NCBI GenBank assembly: GCA_017407765.1
Contig: JAFQVZ010000098.1
Coordinates: 1-5,419, forward strand
Length of the DNA: 5,419 nucleotides
Source: Clostridia bacterium
GTDB taxonomy: Bacteria > Bacillota > Clostridia > Oscillospirales > Butyricicoccaceae
Reading direction: 5' to 3'
A program made the translations under genes and the position numbers. The notes beneath the pieces are model-generated. The model had not been told where the DNA came from and did not search any database. It saw only the letters and a list, made by a program, of their open reading frames with translations. This document shows positions 1 to 3,970 of the stretch, one piece after another (within the stretch, counting starts at the first letter, position 1; each line of letters begins with the position of its first letter).

Positions 1-915
1 CACAAGAAGGAAACGGGCAGGGGTGTTCTGGCAGAGATCGGCAAGGGCCGGAGCCGCGCCGCTCTGTTTGTTATAAACCGAATGATTCCATTCTTTGGGG
101 ATGCCCGAAACACGGCTGATGTCGGCAGGCTCGGCGTATTCGTTTATGAGGTTGAGCATGAAATAGTTAGAGCCGTATGGATGCTGGTTGTAGGGAGGGT
201 CGATATAGGCAATGTCCACCGGCTCCATCGTTCGGGCCAGCTCGTTGGCATCCATTGCAGTTGTTTCGAAGGGACGGTCGATGCCGCTGAGGATAGGATA
301 GGGCAGAGAGATGGGGGCGCATATACGCGAGAGGGCATTGCGTCCGCTTCCGCCATAGGCGCCAAGGCCGGTGCGGCGGTCTTTGTAAAACCCTTTAAAG
401 ACTCCCGAAGTGTTGCACTTTATCGAGGCCTCCGAAAGAAGAGGAGCAAGGAAAAAGGGGCGCAGGTGTTCGGGGGCGCGGCCGATGGCCGAGCGGCAGG
501 TGTCTATATATTCGGCATTTTCGGGAGTGTAGAAAACACGTTCACCCGGCTGGATATTATCGGGATCCTTCGGAGAGTAGAGCCTTCGGATAAAGCCGTC
601 GCCTACGGGATGCATCTCCATGTCGCGCAGCAGTTCGGCATAGGCTTCGCGGAGGTCAAGAGGTTCGCTTGCGAGATAACACAGCGCGATGGTGCGGCAG
701 TAGTCTTCGAGGTCGTTTGACAGGATGAAGGATGCCCTTGGCTTCATGTAGCGCGATACCACGCCCGAGCCGGAGAACATATCGGCAAAGGTAAAGCTGT
801 CTTTTTTCAGCTTGAGGCACACCTGGTCTACCGCGCTTCCGATGAAACCCAGCAGAGCGCGCTTGTTGCCCAGATATGTGATAAGCTGTTTTGTGAGATA
901 AGGGTTGTTTTCCAT
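1..915 (-). CDS. D12-class adenine-specific DNA methyltransferase, N-terminal part (runs off left edge)
   Basis: An open frame of 305 codons starts at the ATG at 915 and has no stop before the window edge, so the C-terminus is missing. It should methylate adenine N6 in DNA using S-adenosylmethionine. Visible motifs, in order: YLGNKRALL (about residues 14-22, motif X type); DMFSGSG (45-51, the FxGxG AdoMet-binding motif I); a variable central part with NTSGVFKGFYK (about 168-178), probably within the target-recognition region; and IDPPYNQHPYGSNYF (238-252), with the catalytic DPPY of motif IV. Motif I before the recognition region and then DPPY is the alpha/D12 (Dam-like) order. The sequence most resembles COG3392-type methylases; this is from memory, not a search. 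No good Shine-Dalgarno site precedes the ATG, only GAAAGAA about 10 nt upstream. Whether a restriction enzyme follows lies outside the window, so orphan versus restriction-modification cannot be decided. The recognition site is unknown. Confidence 0.93.
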   Translation of the reverse strand, partial: MENNPYLTKQLITYLGNKRALLGFIGSAVDQVCLKLKKDSFTFADMFSGSGVVSRYMKPRASFILSNDLEDYCRTIALCYLASEPLDLREAYAELLRDMEMHPVGDGFIRRLYSPKDPDNIQPGERVFYTPENAEYIDTCRSAIGRAPEHLRPFFLAPLLSEASIKCNTSGVFKGFYKDRRTGLGAYGGSGRNALSRICAPISLPYPILSGIDRPFETTAMDANELARTMEPVDIAYIDPPYNQHPYGSNYFMLNLINEYAEPADISRVSGIPKEWNHSVYNKQSGAAPALADLCQNTPARFLLV

Positions 916-950
916 ATAGTGTTATTCTTTCAAATGTGAGTTACCAGTTG

Positions 951-959
951 ATTATATCA
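951..959 (-). promoter_or_regulatory. Extended -10 promoter for the methyltransferase gene
   Basis: On the minus strand TG-A-TATAAT reads from 959 to 951, a perfect extended -10 element. No good -35 box is found at the usual distance (TTTTTC at best), which is tolerated in extended -10 promoters. A start near 944 would leave a leader of about 28 nt. This suggests the methyltransferase can be transcribed without passage through the upstream glycine riboswitch. Confidence 0.6.
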
Positions 960-973
960 TTAAAACAGGAAAA

Positions 974-1011
974 GAAAAAGCCACAACGGAATGGACCGAT
1001 GCGGCTTTTTC
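974..1011 (-). terminator. Intrinsic terminator between the glycine riboswitch and the methyltransferase
   Basis: Arms 974-982 and 1003-1011 are perfect 9-base complements (GAAAAAGCC / GGCTTTTTC). Inner pairing extends the stem: GCCGCA with TGTGGC, and CGG with CCG around a 6-nt loop. The minus-strand RNA has a G-U wobble where the plus strand would have an A-C mismatch, and it continues into a T-rich stretch, so minus-strand termination is favoured. It may also act weakly on plus-strand RNA. It is a second stop for transcripts that read through the riboswitch terminator. Confidence 0.65.
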
Positions 1012-1079
1012 AAGAAAAAGGAAAGAGAAGGTATTGGCATTTTTTGGTGGGATAAAGCAAAATGAATAGAAAAAGCAAT

Positions 1080-1127
1080 AAAAAAAGACAGAAGCGCGTA
1101 TCGGCCCCACGGCCGATCGCCTCTGTC
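1080..1127 (-). terminator. Intrinsic terminator of the minus-strand glycine riboswitch (expression platform)
   Basis: The minus-strand RNA can fold GACAGAGGCG (1127-1118) against the strand 1096-1087, with one G-U wobble and a 3-nt bulge. This is capped by the perfect 7-bp hairpin 1117-1111 / 1106-1100 with loop GTGG. A run of seven T (1086-1080) follows. The 5' arm contains CAGAG, which is also the 3' strand of the P1 stem of aptamer 2. The two structures are mutually exclusive, so glycine binding should prevent termination (an ON switch). The mechanism is inferred from the pairing. Confidence 0.85.
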
Positions 1128-1272
1128 CATTAACCTGAAAGATTCCCCTTATAAAAGGTTGCCTCGTCGGTGCAGCACGGGATGCTGCTTTTCAGAGAGT
1201 CGTCGAAACACGGTCCTTCTGCCTGAGAGCTTTCGCATTCCCCTTCGGCGGGCATATATTGCCTCTCTCCCG
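1118..1272 (-). promoter_or_regulatory. Tandem glycine riboswitch, minus strand, pointing toward the methyltransferase
   Basis: The minus strand carries two consecutive glycine aptamers. Aptamer 1 (about 1272-1195) has GGGAGAG at the P1 start, GCCGAAGGGGAA, CTCTCAGGCAGAAGGACCG and a closing CTCTC. Aptamer 2 (about 1196-1118) has a GCAGCA/TGCTGC stem, CACCGACGAGGCAA, a CCTT/AAGG hairpin, then TTTCAGGTTAATGGACAG. These match the conserved core of the family, and the two aptamers are separated by a very short linker. It has its own promoter (1316-1345) and terminator (1080-1127). Glycine riboswitches normally control glycine cleavage, transport or reductase genes. Here the only downstream gene visible is a DNA methyltransferase, behind a second terminator and its own promoter, so the element looks orphaned or re-purposed. 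Confidence 0.9.
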
Positions 1273-1315
1273 TATTCGTCATCCGACATATTGAGTTTTT
1301 ACTTTATCCATAAAC

Positions 1316-1345
1316 ATGATAAACGATTGAGAAGCGGTTTGTCAA
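1316..1345 (-). promoter_or_regulatory. Promoter for the minus-strand glycine riboswitch
   Basis: On the minus strand, TTGACA (1345-1340) is followed after 18 nt by TATCAT (1321-1316), matching consensus at 6/6 and 5/6. The predicted start near 1309 lies about 35 nt before the first conserved riboswitch bases. It is divergent from the mntP promoter; the two -35 boxes are only 25 bp apart. Confidence 0.7.
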
Positions 1346-1370
1346 TAGTCAATTTAGGGCAGCTGCCTTC

Positions 1371-1399
1371 TTGACAGACGAATGAGGTTTTTATATAAT
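1371..1399 (+). promoter_or_regulatory. Consensus sigma-A promoter of the Mn riboswitch-mntP unit
   Basis: TTGACA (1371-1376), a 17-nt spacer and TATAAT (1394-1399) give a perfect housekeeping promoter. Transcription should begin near 1406, exactly where the riboswitch P1 stem begins. Confidence 0.9.
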
Positions 1400-1405
1400 C
1401 CTATT

Positions 1406-1510
1406 CGGACAAGGGAGTAGTCGGCGCGGATGCGCGGCAATGTCGACATACTAACGGCGTGTGCCGTTCGGTGTTGCCTTAAGATGATTTCTGATGACGA
1501 GACTTGACCG
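1406..1510 (+). promoter_or_regulatory. Mn2+ riboswitch (yybP-ykoY family) controlling mntP
   Basis: The leader shows the family's conserved elements: AAGGGAGTAG (1411-1420), GTCGACATACTA (1442-1453) and a closing GACGAGACTTGACC. P1 can form between CGGACAAG (1406-1413) and CTTGACCG (1503-1510), with one internal A-A mismatch. The 3' strand of P1 is the same sequence as the 5' arm of the following terminator. Mn2+ binding, which stabilises the docked aptamer and P1 in this family, should therefore block termination and switch mntP on. The location directly before a manganese exporter gene fits the known role. Confidence 0.9.
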
Positions 1511-1540
1511 TGGTTTTGTGCTGCGGTCAGGTCTTTTTTT
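1501..1540 (+). terminator. Intrinsic terminator of the Mn riboswitch (expression platform)
   Basis: GACTTGACCG (1501-1510) pairs with CGGTCAGGTC (1524-1533) as a 10-bp stem with one T-G wobble around a 13-nt loop. A run of seven T (1534-1540) follows. The 5' arm competes with riboswitch P1. Confidence 0.92.
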
Positions 1541-1584
1541 GTTTAGTTGTCCATATATAGAAAGATATGAAATGAGGAAAAGAA

Positions 1585-2148
1585 ATGACACTTACCGAGC
1601 TTTTTATTCTGGCGGTGGGCCTTTCGATGGATGCTTTTGCCGTTGCAATGTGCAAGGGCCTTGCACTTAAGCGTGTATCGGCGGGAAATATGGCCAAGGC
1701 CGGACTTTATTTTGGCGGATTTCAGGCGGGAATGCCTCTGATCGGCTATCTGCTGGGCGTTAACTTCAACGAGACCATAGTGGCGATCGATCACTGGATC
1801 GCCTTTGGTCTGTTGGGCTTTATCGGCATCAATATGATCCGCGAGTCGATGAGCGATGAAGAGGAGGCCTGTGACGACGACATGGGAGTTAAGACCATGA
1901 CGGTCATGGCCATTGCCACATCGATAGATGCGCTGGCGGTAGGCGTAACGCTGGCATTTCTCAGCGCGCCCATCATCCCTTCGGTAAGTTTTATCGGTGT
2001 CACCACCTTTATTCTTTCGGCCTTCGGCGTATGGCTGGGCAATAAGCTGGGCAGCAGCAATAAGATCAATGCCGAGCTGTGGGGCGGCATTATCCTTATT
2101 ATTATAGGAACAAAGATCCTTCTGGAGCACCTGGGCTTCATCGGGTAA
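1585..2148 (+). CDS. mntP: Manganese efflux pump MntP
   Basis: A 187-residue inner-membrane exporter of Mn2+, about the length of E. coli MntP. About six hydrophobic segments are visible (roughly residues 5-25, 37-58, 67-86, 105-126, 130-152, 165-183). The family signatures are present: GLSMDAFAVA in the first helix with Asp16, and its internal-repeat counterpart ATSIDALAVGV with Asp115. These acidic residues are the conserved metal-handling positions of this duplicated fold. An acidic loop (DEEEACDDD, about 91-99) separates the two halves. The ATG start has GAGGA 6 nt upstream and follows the Mn riboswitch terminator by about 44 nt. The expected role is detoxification of excess manganese, induced through the riboswitch. 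No terminator follows immediately, so readthrough to the hairpin at 2275-2316 is possible. Confidence 0.95.
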   Translation: MTLTELFILAVGLSMDAFAVAMCKGLALKRVSAGNMAKAGLYFGGFQAGMPLIGYLLGVNFNETIVAIDHWIAFGLLGFIGINMIRESMSDEEEACDDDMGVKTMTVMAIATSIDALAVGVTLAFLSAPIIPSVSFIGVTTFILSAFGVWLGNKLGSSNKINAELWGGIILIIIGTKILLEHLGFIG

Positions 2149-2163
2149 GGTGAAGGGGAAATA

Positions 2164-2192
2164 TTGACATAAATGTATCTGTTTAGTATAAT
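2164..2192 (+). promoter_or_regulatory. Consensus sigma-A promoter downstream of mntP
   Basis: TTGACA (2164-2169), a 17-nt spacer and TATAAT (2187-2192) form a perfect promoter 15 bp after the mntP stop. The predicted start is near 2199. It drives the RNA described at 2199-2312 and, by readthrough, the small membrane protein gene at 2326. Confidence 0.85.
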
Positions 2193-2198
2193 AAAGCT

Positions 2199-2312
2199 GT
2201 AAGATGATTGGCTTTGCTCGGATACGGATATGTTTCGCCTCCCCGTTAAGGCTTTAATGAGAAAGATATATCAGAGCGCATGAGCCAAAGAAGGGCTTAT
2301 GCGCTTTTTGAT
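2199..2312 (+). ncRNA. Unassigned ~115-nt RNA: small RNA or attenuator leader
   Basis: The end points come from the consensus promoter (2164-2192) and the strong terminator (2275-2316), leaving a discrete transcript of about 115 nt. I do not recognise a known riboswitch or small RNA family. Possible pairings: GATAT (2227-2231) with ATATC (2268-2272) enclosing GCCT (2237-2240) with AGGC (2249-2252), and an alternative pairing of ACGG with CCGT. The terminator ends only about 10 bp before the next start codon, which is the layout of a riboswitch or attenuator. A 17-codon frame (2204-2257) lies inside but has no room for a ribosome binding site. The alternatives are a free-standing small RNA, or simply the 3' end of the mntP message. 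Confidence 0.5.
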
Positions 2313-2316
2313 TTTT
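2275..2316 (+). terminator. Strong intrinsic terminator
   Basis: A 12-bp stem joins AGCGCATGAGCC (2275-2286) and GGCTTATGCGCT (2294-2305), with one G-T wobble and a 7-nt loop. It runs into TTTTTGATTTTT. It terminates the 2199 transcript and any readthrough from mntP, and stands immediately upstream of the small membrane protein gene. Confidence 0.9.
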
Positions 2317-2325
2317 CAGAAATGA

Positions 2326-2724
2326 GTGAGTTGCTTGAAGTTTGAAGCAATTTTATGGATCATAGTGCCGTTTGCGTTGTTGTTTGCCGCACAGATACCG
2401 CCCATTAAAAAGATAGTCACTCACAAATATACCGGGATCGCGGCTGGTGTTTTATTATGTGCGTTTCTGTTTGGGGTGTGGTTCGACTATATAGGTTATG
2501 ACAGATATCTTGGAGAAAAGGCACTTGAGGCCGACCTACGCTCGAAGGGTAAGGACACGGATGATATTATTTCGATAGACCATGACTGGGACTTTAAGAA
2601 TGGGGGAACGGTCATGTATGTTGTATATAAAGCCGAACAGGCCCTTAAATATGTATACAGGTACGACAGGAGCAGGGAAACGAAAAACTTTGAGTTCGTG
2701 AGAATAATGCATAATGAAAAATAA
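2326..2724 (+). CDS. Small membrane protein of unknown function (two predicted helices)
   Basis: A frame of up to 132 residues. Two hydrophobic segments are visible (about residues 6-24 and 35-57). They are followed by a soluble domain of about 75 residues that is rich in charged and aromatic residues, containing SIDHDWDFKNGG, YVVYKAEQALKYVYRYD and a basic end. The overall pattern, an N-terminal membrane anchor, then L..KG..DDI.SI, then a short beta-rich domain, recalls DUF3139-like Firmicute proteins; this is an impression only. The start is uncertain: GTG 2326 and TTG 2335 are possible and neither has a convincing ribosome site. Codon use is more AT-rich than in mntP or grdE (ATA, AAA and TTT are common), hinting at low expression or separate origin. 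It lies directly after a terminator, so expression would need readthrough from the promoter at 2164. Function unknown. Confidence 0.65.
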   Translation: MSCLKFEAILWIIVPFALLFAAQIPPIKKIVTHKYTGIAAGVLLCAFLFGVWFDYIGYDRYLGEKALEADLRSKGKDTDDIISIDHDWDFKNGGTVMYVVYKAEQALKYVYRYDRSRETKNFEFVRIMHNEK

Positions 2725-2756
2725 AAAAATCCCCGCAGATCTCTCTGCGGGGATTT
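2723..2756 (-). terminator. Intrinsic terminator of the selenocysteine tRNA gene
   Basis: A perfect 13-bp inverted repeat (2727-2739 / 2744-2756, core CCCCGCAGA) with a 4-nt loop begins 4 bp beyond the tRNA 3' end. On the minus strand it continues into a T run (2729-2723), so it mainly stops tRNA transcription. It may also stop the convergent gene at 2326-2724, whose stop codon overlaps the T run. Confidence 0.9.
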
Positions 2757-2760
2757 CACA

Positions 2761-2857
2761 TGGCGGGCGTGCGTGGGAATCGAACCCACCTAAGAAGCTA
2801 TTAACCCCTATCACTGGTTTTGAAGACCAGGGGGTACACCAGCACCCATCCACACCC
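2761..2857 (-). tRNA. selC: Selenocysteine tRNA, tRNA-Sec(UCA)
   Basis: A 97-nt tRNA gene with the CCA end encoded (2763-2761). The anticodon loop CTTCAAA is closed by CTGGT/ACCAG; anticodon TCA is opposite plus-strand TGA at 2821-2823. Features specific to tRNA-Sec: a long acceptor arm (GGGTGTGG opposite GCACGCCC, then G73), a 6-bp D stem (GGGTGC/GTACCC) with a 4-nt TGGT loop, and an extended variable arm of about 24 nt. The T arm is GTGGG TTCGATT CCCAC. The eighth acceptor position would be a G-G mismatch, which is unusual. This tRNA reads UGA as selenocysteine with SelA and SelB (not in this window). It is needed for selenoproteins such as GrdB and GrdA of the adjacent glycine reductase system. 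Confidence 0.97.
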
Positions 2858-2877
2858 GTGTGGCATAATGCTAAGAA

Positions 2878-2906
2878 AGGATAACATGCATTTTGCAAAA
2901 AATCAA
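2878..2906 (-). promoter_or_regulatory. Probable promoter of selC
   Basis: On the minus strand TTGATT (2906-2901), a 17-nt spacer and TATCCT (2883-2878), preceded by TG one base upstream (extended -10). The predicted start near 2871 would leave about 14 nt of leader before the mature tRNA. The boxes match consensus at 4/6 each, so this is a moderate call. Confidence 0.5.
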
Positions 2907-3100
2907 GAGGTTTGGTGAAAATTGCAGTAAAAAATCTGATCTGTGGAAAAGTTGTTAAAAAGCCCGGGTGGGATAAAACGGATTTTTGATATTTATTATT
3001 TTCGCCTATAAAGTAAAAATAATTCACAATCGCTTCGTTAAAAAGCCAAAAAAACAGCCCAAAAACGGAGAATTTTTTTCATTTAAGTTTGAAATATCTC

Positions 3101-3129
3101 TTTACAAACGGACACATTATGGATAAAAT
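3101..3129 (+). promoter_or_regulatory. Promoter of the grd operon leader
   Basis: TTTACA (3101-3106), a 17-nt spacer and TAAAAT (3124-3129), with 5/6 matches in each box. The predicted start near 3136 gives a leader of about 370 nt that contains the whole tandem glycine riboswitch. The AT-rich stretch 2907-3100 between this promoter and that of selC holds no gene that I can support. Confidence 0.7.
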
Positions 3130-3191
3130 AGAGATACAGCAAACCAAGAGAGTAGTTTGCCCAAAAATAGATATTTCAGGATGAAGTTCCC

Positions 3192-3383
3192 GGGAGAGAG
3201 CCGCAAGAAGCGGCCGCCGAAGAGGCAAGGCGCTGCGATGAGTCGTCGCAGAAAGCTGAAACTTTCAGGCAAAAGGACCGGTGACGGACTGATCTCTGAA
3301 GAGCTGCGAGCGACCTCATGCTTAAAGCGCCAAAGGAGCAACGGCGATCTTCGCCGGAATCTCTCAGGCCAATGAACGGAGAA
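3192..3383 (+). promoter_or_regulatory. Tandem glycine riboswitch of the grd operon
   Basis: Two glycine aptamers lie in series. Aptamer 1 (about 3192-3297) starts with GGGAGAG, has a GCCGC/GCGGC hairpin, then GCCGAAGAGGCAA, a CTGCGA/TCGCAG stem and CTTTCAGGCAAAAGGACCGG, and closes with TCTCT. Aptamer 2 (about 3298-3383) has GCGCCAAAGGAGCAA, a CGGCGA/TCGCCG hairpin, then CTCTCAGGCCAATGAACGGAGA. All conserved family elements are recognisable. It stands about 125 nt before grdX, the first gene of a glycine-consuming pathway, so it should link reductase expression to glycine supply. Most family members ahead of catabolic genes turn expression on with glycine; that polarity is expected here but not shown by the sequence. 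Confidence 0.95.
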
Positions 3384-3386
3384 AAA

Positions 3387-3455
3387 GACTGTTTTAATTT
3401 GAGATGTCAAATTCAGTCGGTATTTCTTTTGAAGCACCGAGCCGCTTATTTTTTT
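3387..3455 (+). promoter_or_regulatory. Leader hairpins downstream of the grd glycine riboswitch (expression platform, unresolved)
   Basis: Directly after aptamer 2, GACTG (3387-3391) pairs with CAGTC (3414-3418) around AATTTGA/TCAAATT (3396-3402 / 3407-3413), giving 12 bp with a TTTT bulge. A second weak hairpin joins TCGGT (3417-3421) and ACCGA (3436-3440). Seven T follow at 3449-3455, but an 8-nt gap makes this a poor classical terminator. CACC at 3435-3438 could instead pair with GGTG of the grdX ribosome site (3497-3500). Whether control is by termination or by translation cannot be settled by eye. Confidence 0.4.
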
Positions 3456-3509
3456 GGCTGCGAGTATTCTTCGGAAGTGCGCAGACCATAATAAAAGGTG
3501 GAAAGAACT

Positions 3510-3914
3510 TTGGATTTCGTAATTGTAACAAACAACCCCCGTGTGCAGAGAGAGTACGGCTCGAAGTACTGCATCCTGTTTCAGGAGACTTCGTTCGACG
3601 AGGTTCTGTTCAAGGTGCGCGACATGGTTCACAAAGGGTACAAGCTTCTGACACATCCGCTGTCGGGCAGCGTAAAACCCAATGAGACACCGTACAAGAG
3701 CATTATGCTCACGGCAACAAGCCGCGGTAAGATCGATAATGACTCGGTGGTCATGATCGAAGATGCGATCGTGGTGGCAACAAGCCCCAAGTTCGACAAA
3801 TACCGCGAACGCCAGAATATTCTGGCACCCAGACATCTGGCTGATTTCCAGATGGTAGACTTCTTCCTGATCACGGGCGGCATCGAGTCGGCCCAGACAG
3901 GACTGATGGTCTGA
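3510..3914 (+). CDS. grdX: GrdX family protein, first gene of the glycine reductase operon
   Basis: A 134-residue soluble protein of the GrdX family, found almost only in glycine, sarcosine or betaine reductase operons, usually as the first gene. Its biochemical role is not established. The N-terminus DFVIVTNNPRVQREYG is characteristic, and the C-terminal part LADFQMVDFFLITGGIESAQTGL also fits the family. There is no signal peptide or membrane segment, so it is cytoplasmic. I chose TTG at 3510 because AAGGTGG (3494-3500) lies 9 nt upstream and homologues start just before VIVTNNP. A GTG at 3498 is in frame but falls inside that ribosome site. It stops at TGA 3912-3914, 56 nt before grdE. It is preceded by the glycine riboswitch and is probably co-transcribed with grdE and grdB. 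Confidence 0.9.
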   Translation: MDFVIVTNNPRVQREYGSKYCILFQETSFDEVLFKVRDMVHKGYKLLTHPLSGSVKPNETPYKSIMLTATSRGKIDNDSVVMIEDAIVVATSPKFDKYRERQNILAPRHLADFQMVDFFLITGGIESAQTGLMV

Positions 3915-3970
3915 AATTAACTAAGGTTTTCATTGAATGAAATACATTAAAGTGATTGGAGGAAATTATC

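Noticed and set aside
82..720. A 212-codon plus-strand frame
   Set aside because: It is the antisense shadow of the methyltransferase, whose minus-strand frame has clear FxGxG and DPPY motifs.
1159..1374. A 71-codon plus-strand frame
   Set aside because: It lies antisense to the tandem glycine riboswitch and its promoter, and shows no ribosome site or protein similarity.
2204..2257. A 17-codon leader peptide in the unassigned RNA
   Set aside because: The predicted transcript start leaves only a few bases before its ATG, so no ribosome site fits, and there is no run of a single amino acid's codons as in classical attenuators.
2536..3027. A 163-codon minus-strand frame
   Set aside because: It runs across the tRNA-Sec gene and both its promoter and terminator, and has no protein family features.
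3012..3030. A TTGTGAA-like half site on the minus strand resembling a redox-regulator (Rex) operator
   Set aside because: Only one half matches; the other arm is too degenerate in an AT-rich stretch to support a site.
3117..3836. A 239-codon minus-strand frame, plus short plus-strand frames at 3157-3375 and 3404-3685
   Set aside because: They cover the glycine riboswitch or the grdX coding region in wrong frames; the conserved RNA and grdX explain the sequence.
3912..3941. Possible selenocysteine readthrough of the grdX TGA stop, since selC is nearby
   Set aside because: Only eight further codons precede another in-frame TGA, the protein is already at the family's length, and no convincing selenocysteine insertion hairpin directly follows.
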